From Rhynchospora pubera (lineage: Eukaryota; Streptophyta; Magnoliopsida; Poales; Cyperaceae): a stretch of 64,000 bases of DNA. Where the stretch lies: positions 233,572,742 to 233,636,741 of the forward strand of contig CM051460.1 of NCBI GenBank assembly GCA_028095005.1, given 5' to 3'. The notes under the pieces were generated by a model. It was not told the origin of the DNA. It was given only the letters and a program-made list of their open reading frames with translations, and searched no databases. A program made the position numbers and the translations under genes. Positions 34,634-46,685 of this stretch are shown here, one piece after another. Positions within the stretch are counted from its first letter, which is position 1. Every line of letters starts with the position of its first letter.

Positions 34634-36405
34634 TGTTAGAAAATTGCCTAATTTTAACTTTAGACTAATTACTTTTAATTAATCCAATTAAACAAAGAGC
34701 AAGAAGATCTAGTACATAGCTAATTCGACACAAAGAGAAAGGGGTGGAATTTACCTCCCGCGAAATCGTATTCGCGGGGCTCGATCCTACGGCATGGGAA
34801 TCGATGGGGTGCTCTCCTTCGCCTCCTAATCGCGCGCCTCGAGTCCACCAAGTAAACTAACCATTCTCATAGGTCCTATGCTAGTAGGAACTAGAGGAAT
34901 GCTCATACCTTTACTATTCTTGAACTAATTTTAGGAATAGCTATTCTCAACACATGAGACCTATTAATAATCAATGGAAGAGAGCATAAAATGGAATAGA
35001 GAAAACTAATTTTCTCTCTTGAAGGTGGCGGCTAGAGAAGGAGGCAAGAGGAGGAGAGAGAACTAGGGTTGGAAGGCACCAACTAGTGGTCCTTATATAG
35101 AGATCAAGTCCAACCTTCTTACCTCACTATTTACCATTTTGCCATCACCTAAGGCCGGCCAAAATAAAGGCCTAAATGGGTCTTTTCCATATTTTAATTA
35201 TTTTCTCTTAAGCCTATTATATCAATTATATAATGGGCCTATCCAATTGATTATTATTTCGGCTCACAACGGCTAATTAAATTAAGCCTATTTATTCAAT
35301 ATAATTCCTACAATTATATTAAATATTGTTGAGCATAATTAATTATCAACTCAATGATAATTACTTTGGGATAAGCATATGTATTAAATTAATTTCTATA
35401 TGATCCTTTTGATGTAATTAATTATAACGGTTTGCAACGGTATATAATTAATTAATCAACTCATCATATTTTTGCATTCTCCAATGCAAACAAATCAATT
35501 AATACACTGTATGGTTAAAGTCCTATTTGTGTGACCCTTTGAGGATTTATGCTAAGTTGGACATGGAATTAAATCGCTATTTAATTCCAATAATCATAAG
35601 CGGTATCTAGCAACACGTTATGATTCCCAATTCACATAAATAGTGTACTGCTACAATATTTCAATCCTGCATAAGAGAATAAATGTATTTCCCTATTTTG
35701 ATTCTTATGTCTCACGATATCATCGTATAATCCAAGATAGGAATGTGTCATTCTTGCAGATTATACGTTTCTTGATCTAGAGATAATTGTATAAAGTTGC
35801 ATGCAAACAATCTATCTCCATCAAGGGGCCCAAACAGATATCGTCACTCACTAAGTGAATTAATGAGGGACATACGGTTTTCTTGATGATTAACTTTTCC
35901 CCGCACAATTCAAGAGAACATAAATAAAGTCCGTATAGCAGCCCTTATCGGGAATCAGCGGTAGACGATATTTATTAAACCTATCCTCATGTGGAAAAGA
36001 TAAACATCTCAAACTTAGAACCAAAATCATAACGAAATAAACAATGACACATAACACAATCCATATGTTTATTTCGATGGGTCAAGTCCTGTGCTATGTT
36101 CCATAACATACACATATGCAATTAAGTTGGTAACTCTTTACCTATGATTAGTAGAACTTAATCATCACTTAACTTGCATACTAATCTTATATGATAATTA
36201 ATGTTTCTTGTTAATTATCAAGATTATGGACCGTTTAGATTTATTATTGTCATTCTAAAGAATGATCAACAGAGATCTACAATTCAGATCCTCAACCTGA
36301 ATGATCTGTCAATAATAAACCTAGGAACAGATGATAAAATCTCATCCAAAACATAAACTAATAATAAGTCATTAAATTATTGACTTCTAGGACATAACTC
36401 TAACA
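34634..36405 (-). repeat. 5' LTR of the nested element
   Basis: 1772 bp, paired with 26614-28389 and very similar. The 4-bp length difference comes from a TAAT repeat unit near 35446. It is flanked outside by CCAAA. Confidence 0.92.
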
Positions 36406-38453
36406 CCAAATACTTGTCGTTTGTCAAGTGAATTTAATTCATCTTGTATGGCATCTTTCCATTTAGGCCAATCATTTCTGTGCCTACATTCTTCTATGGT
36501 TTTTGGCACATTATTCTCTTCGCTTATAACATCACTAGCTATAGCGAATGCAAATATTTCATCCACATGAGTTTCATTTCTATTTAATATTGTACCAGTT
36601 TTTACATAATTTATATAAATCTCATAATCATTTAGTACTTCAGTTTCTTCTGGAACTTCATCAACTTCTTCTGGAGTTTTAGTTTCTTCTGGAACTTTAT
36701 TAATTTTTTCTAGAGATTTAAGTTCTTCTGGAATTTTATTAACCTCTTCTGGAGATTTAGTTTCTTCTGGAACCTTATAAACCTCTTCTGGGATTTTACC
36801 AACTGATTTATTCTGCTCTTTTCTTTTACGTGGATTTACATCCTTAGAACCAATTGGTCTTCCACGTTTCCTACGCTCATGAGATTCATTTGATATTTTT
36901 GTAATATCTATTCGAGCAGGTGCATTTATAGCTGGAACATGTGATTTAGTGACTCTATTTATATCTGTGAATGTGTCAGGCAATTCATTTGCAATTCTTT
37001 GTAAATTTATAATCTTTTGAACTTCATGTTCACATTGACCACTTCGGGGGTCAAGATAAGATAATGATGAATTCCATGTCACTTGTTTATCCAGCTTTTG
37101 TTTTCCCTCCCCTAAATTTGGGAATATTGATTCATCAAAGTGACAATCAGCAAATCTTGCTGTAAAAACATCTCCCGTTAATGGTTCTAAATATTTAACA
37201 ATAGAAGGAGAGTTAAAACCAATATAAATACCCAATCTTCTTTGAGGTCACATTTTTGTGCGTTGTGGAGGAGAAATTGGAACATATATTGCACAACCAA
37301 AAATTTTTAAATGGGACAAATTTGGTTCTCTTCCGGAGACCAATTGTAACGGAGAATACTTATGATCAGCAGTTGGCCTTAATCTAATTAGTGCAGCAGC
37401 ATGTAATATGGCATGTCCCCATGCAGAAGATGGTAAACTAGATTTCATAAGTAATGGTCTAGCTATTAACTGTAGCCTTTTAATAAACGATTCTGCTAGA
37501 CCGTTTTGTGTATGAACATGTGCCACTGAATGTTCTACAATAATCCCAATAGACATGCAATAATCATTAAAAGCTTGGGATGTAAATTCTTCTGCATTAT
37601 CAAGTCGGATTCTTTTAATTTGATAATTCGGAAAGTTGGCTCTTAATTGGATAATTTGTGCTAATAATCTAGCAAATGCAACATTTCTTGTTGCTAATAA
37701 ATACACATGTGACCAACGAGTTGATGCATCAATTAAAACCATAAAATATTTAAATGGTCCACATGGAGGTGTTATAGGTCCGCATATATCTCCTTGAATT
37801 CGTTCTAAAAATGATGGAGCTTCAGGTCCAACTTTATTTGGAGATGGCCTAGTAATTAGTTTTCTAAGAGAGCATGCTTGGCATGTCAATTCTTTTGATA
37901 ACAAGATCTTCAGGTCCTTCAGGGGATGCCCATTTGCACTTTCTATTATTCTCCTCATCATTATATTTCCTGGATGACCCAATCTATCATGCCATAATGT
38001 AAATAATTTTGGATCAACTAACTTCCGGTTAGTGACCATATTTGATTCTATTGCACTTATATAAGTACCATATAATCCATTAGACAATGCTTGTAATTTT
38101 TCCATAATCCTTTTCTGGCCATTTATAAAAGATACGATATGAAGATATTCGCAATTTCTTTCATTCATAGTTTCAATATGATAACCATTCTTTCGAATAT
38201 CTTTAAAACTTAATAGATTTCTTCTGGATCTACTCGAAAATAATGCATCATCTATTATTAGTTTTGTTCCTTCAGGTAACAAAATACAAGCTCTTCCGGA
38301 GCCTTCAACAATATTGCTTAAGCCAGATATAGTTTGAATATTAGTCATACCGGAATGCAATTGCAAAAATTATTTCTTACTTTTCAATATTGTATTTGTA
38401 GTTCCGCTATCAACCAAACATGGATCATCTTTAATTAATATCGCGTCAGTCAT
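36406..38453 (-). pseudogene. Outer Copia pol, 5' half: protease and integrase
   Basis: Reads from MTDAILIKDDPCLVDSGTT (protease, catalytic D in DSG) near 38453. An in-frame TAA follows at 38372-38370, where the family usually has Tyr. Then the pre-integrase zinc region with LWHDRLGHPGNIMMRR and CQAC, and the integrase core with acidic residues in GDICGPI, IRLDNAEEF and QNGLAES. A second in-frame stop (TGA, 37250-37248) follows SPPQRTKM. The linker holds a repetitive stretch (VPEETKSPEEVNKIPEE, 36640-36790) and ends at LDKRQVFG, where the nested element entered; the same frame continues at 26613. No gag lies upstream. Confidence 0.9.
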
Positions 38454-38569
38454 TTTCCCTTGAAATAAAAAGAGAAGTAAAAATAAATTTATTTTTATTT
38501 ATTAACTTATTCATAATATAATAATTAAACATAAATTAAAAATTCCTACAATGAAACTTGAAAAACATT

Positions 38570-39535
38570 ATTTAGATGTACTGCTGGTACGCTATAAATA
38601 TTTTGTTATACCACATATGTCATAAACATCTTTAAGATGTTTTTCTTTGAACGTACTGCTGGTACATTTTTCTTTTGTTATCAATAATGAATTTTTTATT
38701 TTGATAGTCATATTTTTCTTGAAAGACTCTTCAAGGGTACTAATATGATTTCATCATAACTTCAGGTTATTACTTTAATAACTTCCGGTTATTAGTATCA
38801 TAACTTCAGGTTATGATAAAAGAAATAGAGATAAGTAAATGAATAAATAAAATGAACAAATAAAGAGAAAGAAAAAATAATAATAATTTAGCATTATAAC
38901 TTCAAGTTATATTTTATTTAATAACTTCTGGTTATTAAATCGTTTTGACTGCGCAATTTAAATAAATTAATTGAAATAACTTCAGGTTATTTTTCATTCA
39001 ATGACCAATAATAAGTGCTAATATATTTTAAATTGGGAATAACTTCATGTTATTTTTTCATCCAATATCCTATAATAACTTCTGATTATTTAAGGAATAG
39101 AACTTTTGGTTCTTTGATATAAATTTCAACTTTGAATAATAACTTCGAGTTATTTATTTAATGATATTCAATGGCATTTCATAACTTCTGGTTATATTAA
39201 ATTTCAAATAGAACTTCATGTTCTAAGCAAAATAAAAAAAATTAAGAACTTCAAGTTCTAAATAAATTACTACAAGTATCAAGAACTTCAGGTTCTAAAT
39301 AGTTTTAAATGAAATATAAACTTCAGGTTTTAAACAAAAATAAAATCAAGTATTAAGAACTTCGGGTTCTAAACAAATTATTTATGATTAAGAACTTCAG
39401 GTTCTAAATAACTTTAAATCGAAATATGAACTTCAGGTTCTTCATGCAATAAGAACTTCGGGTTCTTGATAAACTTTCAAGTTTGAATAATTCCTTCAAG
39501 TTATTATTTTTATCATCATTCACTTCAGGGAATGT
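38570..39535 (-). repeat. Array of about 20 short palindromes in the outer Copia
   Basis: Units have the form arm-TTCNG-reverse arm on the plus strand. Examples: 38796-38818, TATCATAAC-TTCAG-GTTATGATA, 9-bp arms; 38916-38940, ATTTAATAAC-TTCTG-GTTATTAAAT, 10-bp arms; 39225-39241, TAGAAC-TTCAT-GTTCTA. Units to the right in this layout mostly use AGAAC/GTTCT arms, and those to the left AATAAC/GTTATT, so both arms change together. Two related units with GTAC-TGCTG-GTAC lie at 38578-38590 and 38653-38665. The block lies between the 5' LTR side and the protease, where gag or a gag-pol spacer would be. Each unit could form a small hairpin in the element RNA. I know of no named feature matching it. 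Confidence 0.88.
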
Positions 39536-39749
39536 TTCTCATAAATTTTAAACAAAAAAAAATATAGCAATCAAAAAATTCGAATAAAATTGAAATTAAT
39601 AAATTATATGATATCAATCATACTTTTTACTTACCTTCAAATTTCTTTGAGCAATTTATTCTTACTTACCTAGAAACTTTGCAACTTCTTCGTAGCAATT
39701 TGTGTTAACAACTTTGTAATTCCTTTCGAGCAAATTGGTGCTGATAACG

Positions 39750-40018
39750 TGTTGTAAAATAAAGGTGGAAGAAAGAAATAATGGACAATATATCAAGAGT
39801 AAGACAATATTCTAAATCACAAATTTCAGAATTTTATTCTCTCATTCCTACTATCCATACAAATGTACAATGCCTCTATTTATAGGCTACAAAAATAATA
39901 TTTCACATAATGACAATAAATATGTAGTGGAGATCATGGATATAAATGTGTAGTGGAGATAAATGCTTAGTGGGAATATAAAGATGAACAATCCACATAA
40001 TTATTTAATTTCATAACA
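39750..40018 (-). repeat. 5' LTR of the outer Copia element
   Basis: 269 bp, pair of 24642-24910. On the minus strand the sequence just inside begins CGTTATCAGCACCAA, the position of the primer-binding site. I cannot assign a tRNA with confidence. Confidence 0.93.
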
Positions 40019-40907
40019 CAAATATCCATTCGCCTGTTTATTTTACTAGTCTATTTACGTATCATGCAGTATATATTTAAGTGGGTCATCGTTTAATGTT
40101 TTCATTCGCCTATTTATCACAACTCACAAGGTAATACAGTATGACCCGCAACACAGTCAGACTAATTTAAAAAAAAAATCAACTCGAATTCGTTCGGACT
40201 TCAGAAACGTCTGCACTTACGATGATTCTATAGATCTTCTGCGCATTCCCTGTACATTGTCTGTGTTACAATCTTCAATTCCTTACAACGTTGTCTACAT
40301 CACCTAAGGTCACACGCAACATGCTCAGAAACCAAGAAGCAGTGTGCATTCTCCTTAATTTTCATAGACACCAGGTACCAAATATATGGTGCCATTGGTG
40401 GACCTCATTTTTCTTCTTAATGAACAATGAAATAATTTTTCAATTGTCCCTTTTCCTATTCGAAAAGGAACAAAAACTGTCCAATATATATATGCGTGTT
40501 CCAAAATTATATAATGCATTATTTTCATATGGGAATGTGCCCGAAATGCTATCACTGCCATTTCTAAACATAATCATTCGGTTCATAGTGTCGTGGTAAT
40601 AAAGTTTTAAAAAAAAAGGTCTATATTGAATAATAAGTATTTGGTGAGGTCAAAGAGACGTATTTCTCATGTCCACGTACGGAAGAAAGATCCTTGTTCG
40701 TTTTGTTATCCGAATTTGAGGTTTGCTGCTTGGTCAAAAACGCGCTTTTCGAATCAAACACAAAAACAATTGCAACGTTTCTAGAAAGTACCGAAATTAT
40801 TTTATATAGGAATTCACACGCAAAAAATTTTAATAGAAAGAATTATTATTATTATTTTTAATAAGAAGAAAGTTCAAATGCATTTTATAAAAGCGTACAG
40901 TCTCTCT
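40019..40907. other. Intergenic, no gene seen
   Basis: Begins with the right CAAAT duplication of the Copia element. The plus-strand open stretch at 40291-40599 has no recognisable domain or splice context. The rest is AT-rich. Confidence 0.45.
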
Positions 40908-41082
40908 CCTTCCTACCCGTTTATAAAACGCGCTCGAAGGCTTCGAACGCGTTTTATAAACGGGTAAGAAGGGGAATAAATTCACTGCTTCAGTTACGTC
41001 TCAAAAGGCTGGTCAGACTTTCGTACCCGTTTATAAAACGCGTTCGGAGCCTTCGAGCGCGTTTTATAAACGGGTAGGAAGG
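40908..41082. repeat. Paired 65-bp palindromes forming a nested inverted repeat
   Basis: Two near-perfect hairpins, 40908-40972 and about 41019-41082, each contain TACCCGTTTATAAAACGCG and its inverse around a CGAAGG-like centre. The first has 32-bp arms with about two mismatches and a one-base loop. Each hairpin is also the near-exact reverse complement of the other, so the whole 175 bp is palindromic at two scales, with a 46-bp unrelated spacer. They are locally GC-rich in AT-rich DNA. No target duplication is evident. Confidence 0.9.
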
Positions 41083-42324
41083 CGTAAATTTTTCGAAATG
41101 GAGTTATTACCGTTTTTTTTTCAAAATTAATAGAAAAATTAATGTGAAAATTTAGGTTACATTTATTTTTAAGGTTAAATTTACAATTTTAAAATATCAC
41201 ATTTAATTTCATATTAGTTTTATTTAAAAATGACATTCGAATATTAATTTTGACATTAATATCATTTTATTTGAATAACTATCAAGAAAGTCACTTGATA
41301 TACTGCATTTCTCTTTTTAATGATTAATTTATGATTTTAAAAACTTTTTTAGTAGTTTAGAGTGGTTTTTAGATTTGCAAACTTTCAAAGTGGATTATGG
41401 AGGTCTAGAGAGCGTTTTTTTGCTCCGAAAATGGTCGTTACGGGGTGAAACGTGGTATCAAAAGTTATGCTTTCCGGAATAGATCTCGTCGCGGTTGATT
41501 TATCATTTGGTCTTTGCACTTGAATCATTCCGAAAATAGATGTAAACACTAAACGTACTTTAAAAAAAAAAGTGTTGATTTATGCACCATATTATTTGGT
41601 CTTTGCAATACACAATTGTTGATTTTGCAATACATTTTTCTACCTTGAATCAAAATTTAGGCACTTGAATAGATGTACCACTTGAATCAAAATTTAGGCA
41701 CCATATTATTTGGTCTTTGCAATACACAATTGTTGATTTATCATTTTTCTACCTTTCCTTCGGTTAATTTTTTTTAACCACAAAAAAAATCAACCAAATT
41801 AAGAATGACAAAATTCCATTAATCTTTTTTAGGTAAATTAGCTCATTTTATTGTAGATAATTAGTGGTAAAATCTACCAAAAATATGCTTAAATTATGCC
41901 AAAATTTCGATATTGGTTTGAAATATCAAATCCAGCATGTCCATTAAATACCGATCCAATTGATTTTGAACTTTAAGACTCACCACATATCTTAATGAGC
42001 TTAAACATTTATATTATTTTTGAAGCAAAAGAGAGTCAACCCTTCCAATTAATTTAAGAAAAATATATAGTCTACTATTTTTTAGAACTAATAGTTACAT
42101 TATACTATATATTTAAGTGAATTTACCACATAAGCTTGTCTAAATCAATAATCTTGTAAAATTATATTAATCTTCATAATTAAAAGTACAGTTGTGTCGC
42201 GAACGATGGTTGTGTGATACCTACTTTTATGCGATTTTTTCATTTGTTTGTATCTAATAATAATAATTATAAGACCAAATCACGAGAAAGTTTAATATGC
42301 ACCATAGTGCATAGGGATTTCTAT
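41083..42324. other. Intergenic with a short direct duplication
   Basis: The phrase CACCATATTATTTGGTCTTT continues for about 55 bp and appears at 41585 and again at 41699, as does TTGAATCAAAATTTAGGCAC (near 41645 and 41682). No gene is seen. Confidence 0.6.
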
Positions 42325-42660
42325 ACACCACGGATTTTTCGAGAGTATTTTTTAAATTGACAAATCTAATTTAACCAATCTAATCTAGGTATTGAAATCT
42401 CATAGCAATCAAATTTTACAATTTTTTAGATTTTATTACTATTTTTCTGAATTTCTTAAAACATGTCATTTTTGGAATGTTATATTATTTACAATATTCC
42501 AAAAATGTCATGTTTTAAAAAATTCGAAAAAAATAGAAATAAAAGCTAAAAAATTGTAAAATTTGGTTTGCTACGAGATTTCAATATGTAGATTAGATTG
42601 GTTCAATTAAATTTGTCAATTTACAAAAATATATTTGAAAAAAACCGCTGCACGATACCG
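42325..42660. mobile_element. Large foldback (MITE-like), about 0.33 kb
   Basis: Arms of about 150 bp are inverted copies around a centre near 42487. Paired blocks include AAATTGACAAATCTAATTTA with TAAATTTGTCAATTT, CAAATTTTACAATTTTTTAG with its inverse, and ACATGTCATTTTTGGAATGT with ACATTCC-like inverse sequence. By eye identity is roughly 85-90%. The outer ends (CACCACGGATTTTT and AAAAAACCGCTGCACG) are less similar, and no target duplication is clear. If transcribed it would form a long double-stranded RNA and could feed small RNAs. Confidence 0.78.
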
Positions 42661-43330
42661 TATGTTAATCTTTCTCCCAAATCACAGTACGAGTCGCTCG
42701 CGTGACATTATTCATTGACCTTATATTACTAATAATAGAACAATCATACTTCTGCATGCCTGACTGCCTTGCGTTCTTTTTATGTAATGATGATAACGTA
42801 CAACTTTTTGTATATATGTATTCATAATTTAAGATTTTTTTTTCCTGAACAAAGAAGAAGTCAAAGAATAATGAAACCATGTTTTCGCGCAACTCGGTCC
42901 CTATTTTGCACGAAATTCTTAATTCATTTCATCTTTTTTAAAAGGAAAAAAATGGCATGTTCTATCCTAGTTTGTTTGGTCGTACATAGTTTCTTCGATT
43001 ATTTATAACTAAACATTGGTAGGTCGATATTGACCAAATTTACCTCGAATTTCGAGATCAATTCATATATCGTCATTACATACGTTCCTCTTATGTCACT
43101 TGAATCAAATGAGGTGATTTTTAACGGCTTCATGTAACAGTACTAATATTATTAGTTAATCCATCTCTTTATAATTGTGTACATAAAAAAGAAGAGTTGA
43201 AATCGCCTTATATTAAAAGCAAAGATATAATTTTTTAGGATCGGGTGACAAAATACCACTCGGACAAATTTTATTAGTAAAAGAAAATTATTTAGAAAAG
43301 AGAGTAAAAAAAATAAAAAAAAGTAGAGAG
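42661..43330. other. Intergenic, no gene seen
   Basis: AT-rich. Short open stretches on both strands lack domains. The last bases lead into the GTTAAGAC duplication of the next MITE. Confidence 0.4.
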
Positions 43331-43338
43331 GTTAAGAC

Positions 43339-43512
43339 CAGTGTTTTGAAAACCGTATCGGATACCAGAAATTTCCGGTAATACCGGGAATCGAAATGGT
43401 GACCGAAACGGCGGTATTCAATATTGTGAGAGGAAAAACCGAAAAATACCAGGAAATACCAGATTTCTATCATCTGGCCAGTAGGGGTGCCGGTACGGTT
43501 TTAAAAACACTG
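43339..43512. mobile_element. hAT-type MITE with GTTAAGAC duplications
   Basis: 174 bp flanked by identical GTTAAGAC (43331-43338 and 43513-43520). The ends CAGTGTTTTGAAAACCGTA and TACGGTTTTAAAAACACTG are inverted repeats with one mismatch. CAGTG ends plus an 8-bp duplication are classic for plant hAT elements. The interior has alternating CCGGTA and TACCGG-like pieces. Confidence 0.92.
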
Positions 43513-43520
43513 GTTAAGAC

Positions 43521-45833
43521 TACAACATATACATGGAATTTCGTGACTAATAATAAAGTCACAAAGTGCTTACTTTTTTACTAATTATAATTGAAAGTTT
43601 CCAACCGTATTATTTATACGTAGTTGGCTTTGAATGCTTTCTTTTTTTACGGATTATTTGACAATTGTAATATTTTTCATGAACTCAATTCCCAATACCT
43701 TGCTATGAACTATTACTGTTTTGATGAGTTACTTTATTTCATTTTTACTGTAATTATCTAAAAGATCGATAATTAATATCCTAGTTTTTCTTTTTTCTAC
43801 GTTTATCTGTATATACTTCCAGAATTACAAATATATACTTTTATTACTTTGCAGTGACCATTCGTCTTATGAGGACATTCTGTTACAGATAGATTAAGAT
43901 GTTAATATCGATTAGCACATTATTAATGGATGTTTTCATAATAGGGGTGGTAAAGAAATGTCATGCATTCACTTAAATGATGTTTTTACAAGTAAAAAAA
44001 CAACAACATAATAATGTGAATGTATTTATTTTTCAGTTCTGACTTCTTACATATGTTTGATCAGTTTATTATAAATAAAATTAACGCCTTAATTAGGAGG
44101 TATCACAAGATTTTGAAATTTAGAAACGATTATTATATGTATGAATGATACTTTTGAACCACCCGTATACTTTGTTTTAGATTTTTCCTCTCGAAGAAAA
44201 CGTGATTCTTTTCTAAAATAGTATAAAGAAAAAAAGTGAGGAGGTTCTTAAGAAATAAAAAGAAAAAATGTGAGGAGGCAACACGTGGCTTGCAACTAAG
44301 AGATGAGGATTGAGGACATGACAATTGACATGAGGTGATAACTGATAAGGTCAAACTTGGTCCCATCTCCCAAGTCCCATCTTCCGCATGGGCACACCAT
44401 CCCAGGCCGATGACCATGGACCATCGACCTGTTACCACGTGTTCCCGCTCGCACAGTCTTTTGTCGGTCAAAATGGGTCAACATTTTCTTTCTTTTTGCA
44501 TTTATCTTTTTGGGGAAAAAAATTAAAAAACAAACAGTTATAATTGAATTTGGTATTTTCAAATACAAGTCCGTATTAGAGTGGTAACTTTTAAATTGAA
44601 ATTTCGATAAAAATATTATATGTTGATAGATAATATTATTTTGCATATCAAAACTAATTCAATACTATTTTTTTATGACTATCACAATGAAGTTAAACTG
44701 CTTTAACAGCTGGACATGAAGATGCCAAATTCTCTCTTAATATATATTAGTGGGATTTTAATGCGATAAATTTCGTGTGTTGCAAAATGCCGCAAACTTG
44801 TGTTTGAATTAATATTTCAAAATTTAAAATTCAAATGTTCAAACAATTAACTTATTATATTTCACGAGAGATGTGTTACATATAATTTTAGCAAAATTTG
44901 AAGAAAATATGGTATTTAATCAAGAGATAATACACAAACACACACGAATTTGTTCATTATTAACTATGATATATTCATTCTATGATGGATTCATAAAACA
45001 TACAAAATTTACAAAAATTCTAGAATAACACTTATCTCATGAAGTTGAATGAGATTAACAATTTCAATTAGAAATTTAAATTTGAATTGTGAAATATTAA
45101 TTAAAACTTAAAAGATAAGAATGTGGTATTTAATGATATGAAAAATGATGATATTGAAACTTGAAAGTTTGGAATCCTTCAACAAAACAAGCTAGAGAAA
45201 ATGATTAAAAGCTGGTTATGAAGTCGTAGGCGGAATTGGCCTGCCTCCCACAGTCCCACGGTCCCACCCACCCCGGGTGAGCGCAATATTTGAGTGTTGT
45301 GTTTGGTTAAATTTGATATAAAAACGATTGGAGTCTCTACTAAAATTTTGGAAAAGTAAATTTGACCCATCTGCCCACGTCTCACATCCTAATTAGTTTT
45401 CTGGCTCGACCCCATGGAGTTGTTAACTTGCGTCAAACTTCGGGTTTGAGGTGGTTGTGTTATCCTCATTTGTTTTATGCAACCGATGTTGGAGAACCAC
45501 ATTTGATAATGGGATTGGAAAATTCTCAAATTTTACCTTAAAAACTTAAAAAAAAGTTATGTTTTAATATAATTAATCATTACGGGAGTATTGCTAAAAG
45601 GTTTTCAAATATTGTTAAAAAATTAGATTTGAGATATATTTTAATAAATAAAATTTTTTTAGGAGATAAAAGTGAGAGTGTGAGACCAATCCAACTTTTG
45701 TGGAAATAATGGGGCTGCTTCAGAAAATTAGTTGCACCTGTGCCGGCTCAGATTGAAGGAGGGATGACTGATGAAAGGGCTATGGAGTTGATCCATGTTG
45801 TCTGAAATGTTAAATTTCTCTGTGTGTATTAAG
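43521..45833. other. Intergenic, no gene seen
   Basis: Mostly AT-rich. A more balanced patch at 44280-44475 and a C-rich run at 45240-45280 (CACAGTCCCACGGTCCCACC) stand out. The minus-strand open stretches at 44133-44646 have no recognisable domain, so I do not call a gene. Confidence 0.4.
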
Positions 45834-45844
45834 TGATCTAAATG

Positions 45845-46009
45845 TTGAGAACCAGTCATTGGTATAGTAGCAAAGAGCAATGCATCTCAATTGAGAGATC
45901 GCAAGTTCGAAATTCGACTAGAGTTTTTTATAGACATTTAATTTAAAAATAAGTTGTAAGGGATAGTAAGGGAGGCTTAATCCCAATTTATCTTAAAAAA
46001 AAAAAAGAA
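45845..46009 (+). mobile_element. tRNA-derived SINE
   Basis: 165 bp between a target duplication TGATCTAAATG (45834-45844) and TGAACTAAATG (46010-46020), 10 of 11 matching. The 5' part has a box-A-like TGGTATAGTAGCAAAGAG and a box-B-like AAGTTCGAAATTC, the internal promoter of RNA polymerase III. The 3' end is an A-rich tail of 12 A's plus GAA. It has no coding capacity. By family it is copied with the help of LINE proteins. Confidence 0.85.
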
Positions 46010-46685
46010 TGAACTAAATGATAGTAAGGGAGGCACTGGTACTGATCGGAGATAAATGATACCAGTGCCGATTTACTTTTATTTTCTTTTTGAAACGTTG
46101 CTTTTGTACTTACTTCATTTCTTGGGTAATGAGAAGTGGTGGGTCTACCCAACTTGTTTCAAAAGAAAAAAAAATGTGATAAACAAAAATAGAGAACTTA
46201 GTTGTCCCATTCTTAGTGGAAAGAAGGGACAACCGAACGAACTTTACAATTTTGATTAGTTCCCAATGGATATTAAATTTAATATATAAAAAACAAACAA
46301 AAAACAAAAAAGTTAAAAAAAGGCATTACACTACATATAAATTGGCCATGCATATATAAATTGCATATTCCACGTGTCACTTGTGGTACCAAGGTGGATC
46401 TATGTAAAAGAAACGGGGTATATTTTTTCTTATAAATATGTATTTATATAGTTTTTTTTGCCAAACTTATTTAAAAAAAATTTAAAACCTCATAAAAATT
46501 CTATTGTTGTCCTCAATCAGCTGAAAACTATAATTTTATATAATTATAATAATAATAATTTTTGTTGAACTCCATAAATTTTTTGGGCTCGGGTATGATC
46601 GTATATTCGGACTGCAAACGACATAAACAGACCACGTGCGGTTGCATTTTGAGCCCGCGTGTCTGTTTCACCCTTGACGGTTGGG

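Noticed and set aside
40291..40599. 102-codon plus-strand open frame
   Set aside because: No domain, no conserved composition, and no promoter or splice context.
44133..44646. Minus-strand open frames of 112 and 116 codons in a less AT-rich patch
   Set aside because: They overlap each other in different frames, have no domain, splice or promoter context, and include low-complexity F/L runs.
45890..45920. Possible tRNA gene (box A and box B present)
   Set aside because: No cloverleaf can be drawn; the A-rich tail and target duplication show a SINE.
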